From Desulfobacteraceae bacterium (lineage in GTDB: Bacteria > Desulfobacterota > Desulfobulbia > Desulfobulbales > Desulfobulbaceae), in NCBI GenBank assembly GCA_022837185.1, contig JALHJD010000008.1, forward strand, positions 1 to 26,644: 26,644 nt of DNA. The letters are read 5' to 3'. Position numbers and translations under genes: made by a program. Within the stretch, counting starts at the first letter, position 1. Each line of letters begins with the position of its first letter. Shown piece by piece: positions 8,028-14,473 of the stretch. The notes beneath the pieces were generated by a model. The model ran no database searches, had not been told where the DNA came from, and saw only the letters and a program-made list of their open reading frames with translations.

Positions 8028-9249
8028 AATCGCGGTCCGCAACCTCCTGCGCTACAAGCGGCGGACCCTGCTCACCGCCTCCCTGATCACCCTCGGCGTC
8101 GTTTTCGTCCTGGTCTTCACCTCGGTGACCGGGTCGTTCAAGGCCATGATGATCGCCCAGAACACCGACTCCATGCTCGGCCACCTGCAGATCCATCGCA
8201 AGGGGTATGTGGCCTCCATCGACAACCTGCCCCTGAACCTGAACCTGAAGGGAGGCGCCATTGCCCGCCTGGAACAAATCCTGGACGCCGAACCGGAAAT
8301 CGCCGCCTGGTCGCCCCGGATCAAGTTCGGGGCGATGTTCAGCACCTTTGTCGAAACCACCAACATCCGCCTGAACGGGATCGATCCCGCGCGGGAGCTC
8401 CAGGCCGTGCCGCTGCTCGCCGATCGCGTGGTGGAGGGTGAGAAGACGCTTGCCCCCGGCGGGATCTGGGTGCCTGAACTGCTGGCCCGGGGAATGAAGG
8501 TCAAGGTCGGCGACACAGTGGTGATCGTCGCCACCAACCAGGACGGCTCGGTCAACGGCCGCCAGTTCAAGGTCGCGGGCATCATGGAAAGCGCCACCGG
8601 GCCGGGGGGCAGGGACGGCTACATCCATATCGAAGACGCCGCCGAGGTGCTGCGCCTGGAGGAAAGGGGGATCAGCGAGGTCGCCGTGCGGCTCGGGGAT
8701 TTCGACCGGCTTGCCGCGGTAAGCGCCAGGCTCGAGGAACTCCTGGCCGCCGAACGCAACCAGCAGGGCAAGCCGATCTTTGAAGTGCATACCTGGGAAA
8801 AGCTTTCGCCCTTTTTCAACATTGCCCGGATGATCGACGTCATGACCTTCTTCATGAAGCTGATGCTGATCGCCATCGTTCTGGTGAGCATCATGAACGT
8901 GATGATCATGGCGGTCTATGAGCGGATCCGGGAAATCGGCACCATCGCCGCCATCGGCACCCGTCCAGGCCGCATTCTCGCCATGTTCCTGCTCGAAGGA
9001 TTGAGCCTGGGGGTTGTCGGGGCGGTGCTGGGCAACATGACGGGGGCGCTCATCATCGCCTTGCTCAATGGCGCCCATATAACCTACGACTTCGGCCGGC
9101 AGACCGGTCTGGTGCTCCGGGCGGCCGTCGATCCCGCCGACATGCTGGCCCTGTCGGCGATCGTCATCGTCATTTCCGTGGTCGCCAGCCTGCAGCCGGC
9201 CTTCAAGGCTTCGCGGATGGACCCCATCAAGGCGCTGCGGCACGTTTAG
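8011..9249 (+). CDS. FtsX/LolE-type ABC permease
   Basis: 412 residues. One N-terminal membrane segment (about 18-40) is followed by a large periplasmic domain (about 45-275, MacB-PCD-like). Three C-terminal segments then make up the FtsX domain (about 283-305, 325-355 and 375-398), ending AFKASRMDPIKALRHV as in many MacB/LolC/LolE proteins. It partners the overlapping ATPase. The four-helix topology is that of machines that act on lipoproteins or lipids from the periplasmic side, not of channel-type transporters. With a LolA-like protein and an outer-membrane barrel just downstream, a role in moving a lipidic or lipoprotein cargo through the envelope is likely; the cargo is unknown. Confidence 0.92.
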   Translation: MSKLVKIAVRNLLRYKRRTLLTASLITLGVVFVLVFTSVTGSFKAMMIAQNTDSMLGHLQIHRKGYVASIDNLPLNLNLKGGAIARLEQILDAEPEIAAWSPRIKFGAMFSTFVETTNIRLNGIDPARELQAVPLLADRVVEGEKTLAPGGIWVPELLARGMKVKVGDTVVIVATNQDGSVNGRQFKVAGIMESATGPGGRDGYIHIEDAAEVLRLEERGISEVAVRLGDFDRLAAVSARLEELLAAERNQQGKPIFEVHTWEKLSPFFNIARMIDVMTFFMKLMLIAIVLVSIMNVMIMAVYERIREIGTIAAIGTRPGRILAMFLLEGLSLGVVGAVLGNMTGALIIALLNGAHITYDFGRQTGLVLRAAVDPADMLALSAIVIVISVVASLQPAFKASRMDPIKALRHV

Positions 9250-9260
9250 GAGAAACAATC

Positions 9261-9989
9261 ATGCGCATCCTGCTGTCCCTTGCTTTTTCGCTGCTGCTTG
9301 CCCTTCCCGTCCACGCCCTGGACGGGGAGGCGCTGCTGCTGCAGATCGACCGCAACCTCAATCCCGAAACCTACGAATCGTACCGCAAGCTCGTCAATAT
9401 CGAGCCGGACGGCCGGAGCAGGGAATATGTCCTGTTCACGGTGAAAAAGGGACTCGACAAGGTAGCCTCGCTGTTCATCTCCCCGGCCAGCGAAAAGGGG
9501 CGCTCCACCCTGCGGCTCGGCGACAACATGTGGCTCTACATGCCGGGAGTGGGCAGGCCGATCCGCATCACCAGCCTGCAGTCGGTGGTCGGCGGGGTCT
9601 TCAACAACAGCGATATCCTGCAGTTGGACTACGCGGCCGAGTACAACGTGGAGAAGGTTGAGGAGACCGGCGACGGCTATCTGCTCCACCTCAGGGCAAA
9701 GAGCCGCGGCGTCGCCTATGACCGGGTCCGGCTGTGGGCCGACCGGGAAGCACTGCTGCCGACCCGCATCGAGTGCCTGACCGAAACGGATATGCTGATC
9801 AAGACCCTTCATTTCCGGGAGGTCAAGGATTTCGGCGGCGGCATTGTCCGGCCCTCGATCATCGAGACCGACAGTCCCCTCTACCAGGGTTACCGTTCGA
9901 TCATGATCTTCGCCGGCATCAGGGAGAGAACCCTGCCGGACGAGGTGTTCACCCAGACCTTCATGCCCAATCTGGAATCACTGCGCTGA
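9261..9989 (+). CDS. LolA-like outer membrane lipoprotein-sorting protein
   Basis: 242 residues with a clear Sec signal (MRILLSLAFSLLLALPVHA, cut before LDGE). The mature protein has the pattern of the outer-membrane lipoprotein-sorting / TP_0789-like family: TFMP near the end, LRLGDNMWLYMPGVGRPIRI (residues about 93-112), and alternating strands forming a half-barrel. It is periplasmic and presumably binds acyl chains of a cargo delivered by the ABC pair. AGGAG lies before the ATG (12 bases after the permease stop), consistent with one operon. The canonical LolA of the cell is probably encoded elsewhere, and this would be a dedicated carrier. Confidence 0.88.
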   Translation: MRILLSLAFSLLLALPVHALDGEALLLQIDRNLNPETYESYRKLVNIEPDGRSREYVLFTVKKGLDKVASLFISPASEKGRSTLRLGDNMWLYMPGVGRPIRITSLQSVVGGVFNNSDILQLDYAAEYNVEKVEETGDGYLLHLRAKSRGVAYDRVRLWADREALLPTRIECLTETDMLIKTLHFREVKDFGGGIVRPSIIETDSPLYQGYRSIMIFAGIRERTLPDEVFTQTFMPNLESLR

Positions 9990-10024
9990 CGGAACAGGGA
10001 ATGGTCGGCTGCGCGGCAGGAACC

Positions 10025-11356
10025 ATGAGACATGGAATGGGAAAGGTGACGAAACGACCGGGGTGGCCGAGCTGGCTGCTCCCGGCTGTTTTCCTGCTCC
10101 CGGCTCTTGCCCCCGCTGCCCCGGCAGATGAATTCAGCTTCGAGGTCGCCGAGTTTGCCAGGAAGCCGTACCATATAGGCGGCTACGCGGAGCTGCGCCC
10201 GGTGCTGTTCGGCCTCGACACCGATGCGGCCTTGCACCACCTCCGGTTTTTCGATCGCGACGAGGGGGGCACCACGGCGGAATACAACGGCCGCCTGCAG
10301 TTCGAGGCAAGCCTGGAAAAAGGAATCGGCCGGCTCTTTGCCCGGGTCAACACGGACTACAGCAATTCCTATCTTGGCGAATCCGTCGAGGCCGTCTTCT
10401 ACGACGGCTACCTTTCCCTCAAGCCCTCGCCGAGCCTGGTGCTGGAAGCGGGCAAGAAGAACCTGCGCTGGGGCACCGGCTATGCCTGGAATCCGGTCGC
10501 CTTTGTCGACCGGCCCAAGGACCCGGATGACCCTGAACTGAACCGCGAAGGCTTTATCGTGGCCACGGCCGAGATGATCAGGAGCCTGGCCGGCCCCCTG
10601 CAGACCTTTTCCCTGGCACCCCTGGTGCTGCCGGTGGACGGGGATGTCAACGACGACTTCGGCGAGTCCGATCATCTCAATTTCGGCGGCAGGCTCTATG
10701 TTCTGTTCCGCGATACCGACATCGATCTGCTTTTTCTGACCGGCGGCAGCCGGGGCAGCCGCTACGGCATGGACTTTGCCCGCAACCTCACGTCCAACTT
10801 CGAGGTCCATGGCGAATTCGCCCTCCTGCACGACGTTCGCAAGCGGGTCATCGATTCGGCCGGAGACATTGCCGAGCAGGAAGAGGACGCCGGGAGCTGG
10901 CTTCTCGGCCTGCGCTACCTGACCGCGGCCGAAACCACCTGGATCGCCGAGTATTATCACAACGGGGCAGGCTTCAGCCGGGAGGAAATGGAGAATTACT
11001 TCACCCTGGCCAACCGGGGGTACGAGGTTTTCCAGGCAACCGGCGACGACGGCCTGCTGCGCCGGATGCGGGACCTGGCCGAAGGCTACGGCCGTATGAA
11101 CCCCATGCGCGATTATCTCTATCTCCGCGCCAGTCAGAAAGAGCCCTTCGACATCCTTTACCTCACCCCGGCCGCCACCGCCATCGTCAATCTCGCGGAC
11201 GGCAGTTTTTCCCTGTCGCCCGAGATCCTCTACACCCCGGTCACCAACCTGGAGCTCCGCCTGAAGGGATCATGGCTGAACGGCGGCAGTTTGAGCGAAT
11301 ACGGCGAGAAACAGAATGACTGGCGGCTTGAATTGCGGCTGCGCTATTACCTGTGA
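10025..11356 (+). CDS. Predicted outer membrane beta-barrel protein
   Basis: 443 residues from the ATG at 10025, which follows CAGGAA; the frame is open well upstream into the previous gene but that part is not protein-like. A basic start and hydrophobic stretch (WLLPAVFLLPALAPAAPA) form a signal peptide. The rest shows alternating amphipathic strands (for example YHIGGYAELRPVLFG, GRLFARVNTDYSNSYLG, LELRLKGSWL, WRLELRLRYYL) with periplasmic turns and Tyr/Trp girdles, and no long hydrophobic helix. The last residue is Leu rather than Phe. It resembles the barrel proteins that accompany LolA-like proteins in other export cassettes, but I cannot name a family. Confidence 0.75.
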   Translation: MRHGMGKVTKRPGWPSWLLPAVFLLPALAPAAPADEFSFEVAEFARKPYHIGGYAELRPVLFGLDTDAALHHLRFFDRDEGGTTAEYNGRLQFEASLEKGIGRLFARVNTDYSNSYLGESVEAVFYDGYLSLKPSPSLVLEAGKKNLRWGTGYAWNPVAFVDRPKDPDDPELNREGFIVATAEMIRSLAGPLQTFSLAPLVLPVDGDVNDDFGESDHLNFGGRLYVLFRDTDIDLLFLTGGSRGSRYGMDFARNLTSNFEVHGEFALLHDVRKRVIDSAGDIAEQEEDAGSWLLGLRYLTAAETTWIAEYYHNGAGFSREEMENYFTLANRGYEVFQATGDDGLLRRMRDLAEGYGRMNPMRDYLYLRASQKEPFDILYLTPAATAIVNLADGSFSLSPEILYTPVTNLELRLKGSWLNGGSLSEYGEKQNDWRLELRLRYYL

Positions 11357-11366
11357 ATAGTGAATA
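11353..11366. repeat. Two-unit heptamer repeat (GTGAATA x2)
   Basis: GTGAATAGTGAATA begins inside the last codons of the barrel gene (TGA at 11354-11356) and repeats the 7-mer GTGAATA exactly. It is short and could be chance, but it has the same period as the repeats at 218-252 and 12633-12660. Confidence 0.35.
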
Positions 11367-11378
11367 GGCGGGATAAAA

Positions 11379-11510
11379 TTGAATCGGGGCCAGGATTTCG
11401 ACTACGGCTACTGCGTCATGTGCGACGAAGAGATCGCCGAAGGGCGCCTGCGCTTCGATCCCAGCGTGCTGACGTGCATTTCCTGCGCCCGGAAGGCGGA
11501 GTCGAAATAA
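11379..11510 (+). CDS. 43-residue DksA/TraR-type C4 zinc finger protein
   Basis: The frame from TTG 11379 to TAA 11510 encodes 43 residues containing CVMC (12-15) and CISC (33-36). The CX2C-X17-CX2C spacing is exactly that of the DksA/TraR zinc finger, and the preceding DYGYC and following EIAEGRL fit the family (typically YGxCxxCGxxIxxxRL). A stop at 11361 closes the frame upstream, so there is no coiled-coil body as in DksA; without it the polymerase secondary channel could not be probed in the usual way. GGCGGG lies about 7 bases before the TTG, and the gap to the barrel gene is 22 bases. It may be a real mini-protein or the 3' remnant of a longer gene. The zinc-binding spacing is too specific to be chance. 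Confidence 0.6.
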   Translation: MNRGQDFDYGYCVMCDEEIAEGRLRFDPSVLTCISCARKAESK

Positions 11511-11536
11511 ACGGCGGGGAGCCGGGGGCGGTCCGT

Positions 11537-11566
11537 TTGACTTTTTTTTCCTGCCTTCCGTATAAT
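11537..11566 (+). promoter_or_regulatory. Near-consensus sigma70 promoter
   Basis: TTGACT (11537-11542), an 18-base spacer and a perfect TATAAT (11561-11566). This is one of the best promoter matches in the window. It would start a transcript near 11573 and leave a leader of about 130 bases before the gene at 11705. I recognise no riboswitch in that leader. Confidence 0.7.
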
Positions 11567-11670
11567 AGAGGAACGGCCGGAGTGTTGACCCTGTATTTCC
11601 TTCTCTCTCAGGGCGACGGAGGCGGGGGCTGGGTCCCGGCATGATCGTTTGCCGATGGAGGGGTCAGGGC

Positions 11671-11700
11671 ATGCCCGTTCGTCAATCTTCTCAGGGTTGA
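11671..11700 (+). other. Possible 9-codon leader peptide ahead of the secreted-protein gene
   Basis: ATG at 11671 is preceded by GGAGGGG at 7 bases, the best ribosome-binding site in this leader. It encodes MPVRQSSQG and stops 4 bases before the ATG at 11705, in a different frame. Translation of the main gene may be coupled to it. The composition gives no hint of attenuation. Confidence 0.3.
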
Positions 11701-11704
11701 GAAT

Positions 11705-12436
11705 ATGTTGCGATTCCCGAAATGGCGAAGGGACGGACGACCGATAGCCATCCGCCTGTACATCCTGCTGGCGGCCGTCCTCTGCTGCAGTATGCCAATG
11801 GGCACAGTCTCGGCGGAAACGCTTACGGTCCCGGCCAATGAACTGAAGAGCCTTTTCGATCACACCATGCCGTACCGCGGGCAGACGTTCATGCTCCCGG
11901 AAACGGTGCGGGCCGACAAGCTGACGGTGTTTATTTCCCCCAGCATTTTTCAGGCATTCTCCTTTCATCTGCTGCTGACGGAGGTGGACACGGCAAACGG
12001 CCTCCATCCCACCAGGGTGCTCTTCGAGAGCGGGCCCCTGGATATCCCACGCGGGGCAAGCGATATTCTTCCGCGCACCGCCGATCTGGGCGGGATTGAA
12101 TTGACGGGCGGCCAGGTTTACGCCTTCATCCTCGATATTTTTGTCACCCTGCGGGAAATCGGTCCCGACCCCGCGACTTTGTGGCAATATGCCACCCTGA
12201 CGGGGATGAACCGGGAGGCAGCTTATACCGGCGGCGAGCACATCTCCCTGACGGTGGATTGCGAGGATCCGCTGACCGGACTGCCGTGCGGCGACAGGGA
12301 AAATCACTTCACCGCCTCCTGGACCGTGGAGGAGGCGGAAGACATGGGTTTTATCCTCGAGTACAATACGATCCCGATTCCCCCCCAAATACCGATTGTC
12401 CCCGCCCTGGAACTGCTGCTGCTGAAAAACAACTGA
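11705..12436 (+). CDS. Secreted protein of unknown function
   Basis: 243 residues. A basic N-terminus (LRFPKWRRDGRP) and a hydrophobic core (IAIRLYILLAAVLCCSMPMG) lead to a likely cleavage after VSA (about residue 38). The mature part is strand-rich with few charges, one CEDPLTGLPC pair (possible disulfide) and a C-terminus ending in a Pro-rich stretch and four leucines (PIVPALELLLLKNN). The tail looks a little like the start of a PEP-CTERM-type sorting signal but lacks its membrane helix and basic end, so I do not call it one. No family is recognised. It is a single-gene unit behind the promoter at 11537, and a cluster of repeats follows it. Confidence 0.75.
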   Translation: MLRFPKWRRDGRPIAIRLYILLAAVLCCSMPMGTVSAETLTVPANELKSLFDHTMPYRGQTFMLPETVRADKLTVFISPSIFQAFSFHLLLTEVDTANGLHPTRVLFESGPLDIPRGASDILPRTADLGGIELTGGQVYAFILDIFVTLREIGPDPATLWQYATLTGMNREAAYTGGEHISLTVDCEDPLTGLPCGDRENHFTASWTVEEAEDMGFILEYNTIPIPPQIPIVPALELLLLKNN

Positions 12437-12498
12437 TTCTGCCCCGGCCCAGCACAAGCATCTCGTCGAAATCGAAATTTCCACCGCAAAAGGGTGTT

Positions 12499-12598
12499 CC
12501 CCTCATCCGCCCTCCGGGCACCTTCTCCCCAAGGAGAAGGGTGTTATACAATTCTCCCTCTACCACTGGGAGAGGGTGGCCGAAGGCCGGGTGAGGGG
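12499..12598. repeat. REP/BIME-like palindromic element with 31-base inverted arms
   Basis: The left arm (12499-12530, beginning CCCCTCATCC) and the right arm (12568-12598, ending GGGTGAGGGG) are imperfect inverted copies. Each contains a small hairpin: GCCC-TCC-GGGC at 12509-12519 and GGCC-GAA-GGCC at 12579-12589. Inside are CCTTCTCC-CCAA-GGAGAAGG (12521-12540) and TCTCCC...GGGAGA (12553-12573). Sequences of this kind (CCCTCACCC...CTCTCCC) are dispersed in many proteobacterial genomes. It carries no gene. Confidence 0.75.
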
Positions 12599-12632
12599 AT
12601 ATCCAAACCTACAGCGAAGCTGCAAACTCCTT

Positions 12633-12660
12633 TCTGTCGTCTGTCCTCTGACTTCTGGCA
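12633..12660. repeat. Degenerate 7-bp tandem repeat, four units
   Basis: TCTGTCG, TCTGTCC, TCTGACT and TCTGGCA follow one another. This is the same element as at 218-252, one unit shorter. A second, looser heptamer run (CTACCCA, CTGCCCG, ACTCCCA) follows at 12670-12690. Together with the palindrome at 12499 this makes a repeat cluster that fills the spacer before tetR. Confidence 0.65.
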
Positions 12661-12719
12661 TGCTGCCAACTACCCACTGCCCGACTCCCAGCATAACCGG
12701 GAGGGCAGGAAAGAGCCGG

Positions 12720-12748
12720 TTGACAAAAAGGGTGGCCGGGATTATTGT
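12720..12748 (+). promoter_or_regulatory. Promoter of the tetR-family gene
   Basis: TTGACA (12720-12725, perfect -35), a 17-base spacer and TATTGT (12743-12748, 4/6). The predicted start point, about 12755, lies inside the operator-like dyad at 12746-12763, so the leader is only about 20 bases. Confidence 0.6.
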
Positions 12749-12763
12749 GAAAATGAATTCACA
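12746..12763 (+). promoter_or_regulatory. Candidate TetR operator O1 (TGTGAA-N6-TTCACA)
   Basis: TGTGAAAATGAATTCACA is a perfect 6-bp dyad around a 6-base centre. It overlaps the -10 element and transcription start and ends one base before the Shine-Dalgarno AAGGAG. A protein bound here would block polymerase, as expected for an autorepressing TetR-family regulator. A near-identical site lies at 13556-13573. Confidence 0.6.
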
Positions 12764-12775
12764 TAAGGAGACTTG

Positions 12776-13390
12776 GTGGCAGCGGAAAAATTATCCACCG
12801 ATATACGCCGCGAACAGATTGTCGCGGCGGCCCTGCAGCTCATGAGCGAGAGCTCGATACGGCGGCTGACCATAACGGCCATCGCCCGGCGCATGGGCCT
12901 GGCCCCATCGGCTCTCTACCGGCATTTCCGGAACAGGGATGCCATGATGAGCGCCATCCTTGAACACATCCGGACCAGGCTGTACCGGAACATCGAGGCG
13001 GTCCGCCAGGAAAGCGACGACGCGGTGGACCGCCTGCGCGGACTGCTTGATCGGCATATCGGTCTGATCCGGAGGGAGCACGGCATCCCCAGGATTTTCT
13101 TTTCCGATGAATTATGGGGCCGGCAATCCGAGAGGCGGCGGAAAATGTTCCGGATCGTCACTGGTTATCTGGCCGAGGTGGAGGATATTGTCCGGGAAGG
13201 TCAGAGCAGAGGGACCATCAGGAGGGACCTGGACCCGGGGGCGGCGGCCGGGCTGTTTTTCGGGATCGTTCAACCGGCAATTCTGCTCTGGCACATGAGC
13301 GAGGGCAGCTTCGATATTGACGGGCACGTCGCGGCGACCTGGCCTGTTTTTGTGGAGGCCGTCACGGGAGAGGTTCATGCCGATTGTTAA
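12776..13390 (+). CDS. TetR/AcrR family transcriptional regulator
   Basis: 204 residues from GTG 12776; the TTG at 12773 is too close to AAGGAG (12765-12770), while the GTG is 5 bases away. The N-terminal helix-turn-helix is canonical: EQIVAAALQLM, then LTITAIARRMGLAPSALYRHF and RNRDAMMSAIL. The rest is the variable ligand/dimer domain, whose effector cannot be predicted. It has its own promoter with a dyad operator. The same dyad precedes the ferredoxin gene downstream, so it probably controls itself and the ferredoxin-DUF6448-CBS-HPP genes. A 31-bp inverted repeat separates it from those genes. Confidence 0.93.
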   Translation: MAAEKLSTDIRREQIVAAALQLMSESSIRRLTITAIARRMGLAPSALYRHFRNRDAMMSAILEHIRTRLYRNIEAVRQESDDAVDRLRGLLDRHIGLIRREHGIPRIFFSDELWGRQSERRRKMFRIVTGYLAEVEDIVREGQSRGTIRRDLDPGAAAGLFFGIVQPAILLWHMSEGSFDIDGHVAATWPVFVEAVTGEVHADC

Positions 13391-13418
13391 AACAGCAGAC
13401 CGACACGGGAGTGAGACG

Positions 13419-13496
13419 GTAGGTTGGGGTGAGCCCTGCGAACCCCAACAATCCCAGGCGGTTACGTTGGGGTTCGCAGGGCTCACCCCAACCTAC
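13419..13496. repeat. Perfect 31-bp inverted repeat (dispersed GGTTGGGGTGAGC-type palindrome)
   Basis: The left arm 13419-13449 (starts GTAGGTTGGGGTGAGC) and right arm 13466-13496 are exact reverse complements around a 16-base loop. The motif GGTTGGGGTGAGC...GCGAACCCCAAC is a familiar dispersed palindrome in diverse bacteria. It would form a very stable RNA stem after the tetR stop (13390). No T-run follows, so it is not a standard terminator, but it could insulate tetR from the ferredoxin genes or protect the mRNA 3' end. Confidence 0.85.
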
Positions 13497-13555
13497 GCGA
13501 CTTCGATTTCGCTGAGAAATTCCTGCGCGATTGTTGGATCAATTGCGCGGGGAAA

Positions 13556-13573
13556 TGTGAATTAACTTTCACT
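13556..13573 (+). promoter_or_regulatory. Candidate TetR operator O2 upstream of the ferredoxin gene
   Basis: TGTGAATTAACTTTCACT has the same half-sites and 6-base centre as the site in the tetR promoter; 11 of 12 half-site bases agree. It also ends just before the Shine-Dalgarno (AGGAGG at 13578-13583). The -35/-10 pair here is not clear to me; TTGTTG at 13531 is the only -35-like sequence I see. Confidence 0.5.
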
Positions 13574-13592
13574 CAACAGGAGGACAAAAGAC

Positions 13593-13781
13593 ATGAAAAA
13601 GCCGGTTGTGGATGAGGAACTGTGCATCGGGTGCGGCGTCTGTGCCGAAATCTGTCCCGACGTGTTCGAAATCATAGATGAAAAATCCCATGTCATCGGG
13701 CCGCAGGGATGCGCCAACTGTGACTGCGAAGAAGCCGAGGCGTCCTGTCCCGTTGACGCCATTGAACTGGTCGAACAATAA
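13593..13781 (+). CDS. Small [4Fe-4S] ferredoxin
   Basis: 62 residues with CIGCGVCAEICP (11-22) and SCPVDAIELV near the end (Cys52). Cys11, 14, 17 and 52 are the expected ligands of one [4Fe-4S] cluster. Four further cysteines (21, 40, 43, 45) have a CX2CXC spacing that is not the standard second-cluster motif, so a second cluster is uncertain. It is a soluble cytoplasmic electron carrier; the redox partner is not encoded nearby. AGGAGG lies 9 bases before the ATG. It is the first gene of a run of four (15-base gap to the DUF6448 gene) preceded by the O2 dyad. Confidence 0.92.
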   Translation: MKKPVVDEELCIGCGVCAEICPDVFEIIDEKSHVIGPQGCANCDCEEAEASCPVDAIELVEQ

Positions 13782-13796
13782 ACAGGAGGAAAAAAA

Positions 13797-14423
13797 ATGA
13801 ATGGACGAAATCTGCGCGCGGTCATGCTTGGTACGCTGTTTGTGTTGGCAACGGCGATGCTGCCTTCCGGCGAGGCGGGCGCCCATTGCGACACCCTGGA
13901 GGGCCCGGTGGTCCAGTCGGCCAGGACCGCCCTGGAAAAAGGCGATGTGACGCCGGTTCTGAAATGGGTCCGTCCGGATGACGAAGCCCAGTTGCGAAGC
14001 GCCTTCAATCGGACCCTGGCGGTTCGGGGCAAGGGCGAGGATGTGCGGGAACTTGCCGACATGTATTTCTTTGAAACCCTGGTGCGTGTTCACCGCGAGG
14101 GGGAAGGGGCTCCCTATACCGGCCTGAAGTCAGCGGACACCGTTGATCCGGCCGTGGTCCTGGCCGACCGGGCCCTGGAAAGCGGGAGTGTTGACCATCT
14201 GGCCGCTGTTCTGACCGGCGCCCTGGACAAGGGCATCCGGGAGCGGTTCCAGCAGGCGCTGCAAAGCAGCAAGCATGCCGATGACAGCGTCGACGCCGGC
14301 CGCGAGTTCGTGCACCGCTACGTGCTTTTCACCCACTATGTCGAAGGGCTGCACAGCCTGATCCAGGGAGGGGCCGCCCACCATGGCTCCGGCGAGGAAA
14401 AGGCGGAAGGGCATGGCCATTGA
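13797..14423 (+). CDS. DUF6448 family exported protein
   Basis: 208 residues with a signal peptide (VMLGTLFVLATAMLPSGEAGA, cut before HCDT). The mature start AHCDTLEGPVV, then LKWVRPDDEAQLRSAF and ELADMYFFETLVRVHREGEG, match the family I know as DUF6448, whose function is not established. The C-terminus is His-rich (AHHGSGEEKAEGHGH), which suggests metal binding in the periplasm. AGGAGG precedes the ATG. It sits between the ferredoxin and CBS genes, all on the plus strand with short gaps. Confidence 0.85.
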   Translation: MNGRNLRAVMLGTLFVLATAMLPSGEAGAHCDTLEGPVVQSARTALEKGDVTPVLKWVRPDDEAQLRSAFNRTLAVRGKGEDVRELADMYFFETLVRVHREGEGAPYTGLKSADTVDPAVVLADRALESGSVDHLAAVLTGALDKGIRERFQQALQSSKHADDSVDAGREFVHRYVLFTHYVEGLHSLIQGGAAHHGSGEEKAEGHGH

Positions 14424-14473
14424 AATATTACCGCCCCGGGTTAACAACGCAAGAGCATAGCGGAGGTCGCAGC

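Noticed and set aside
7906..9258. A 450-codon minus-strand open frame opposite the ABC permease
   Set aside because: It is His/Asp/Gly-rich shadow sequence of a gene with clear FtsX-type features.
11567..11704. Riboswitch in the leader of the secreted-protein gene
   Set aside because: No consensus I know (c-di-GMP, cobalamin, TPP, SAM and others) is visible. The length alone is not evidence.
12416..12436. PEP-CTERM-type sorting signal at the end of the secreted protein
   Set aside because: It has a Pro-rich stretch and four leucines but no full membrane helix or terminal arginines. Other frames past the stop do not restore one.
12499..13496. CRISPR array or IS remnant in the repeat cluster around tetR
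   Set aside because: The repeats are unrelated palindromes and 7-mers without regular spacers, and there is no transposase fragment or target-site duplication that I can see.
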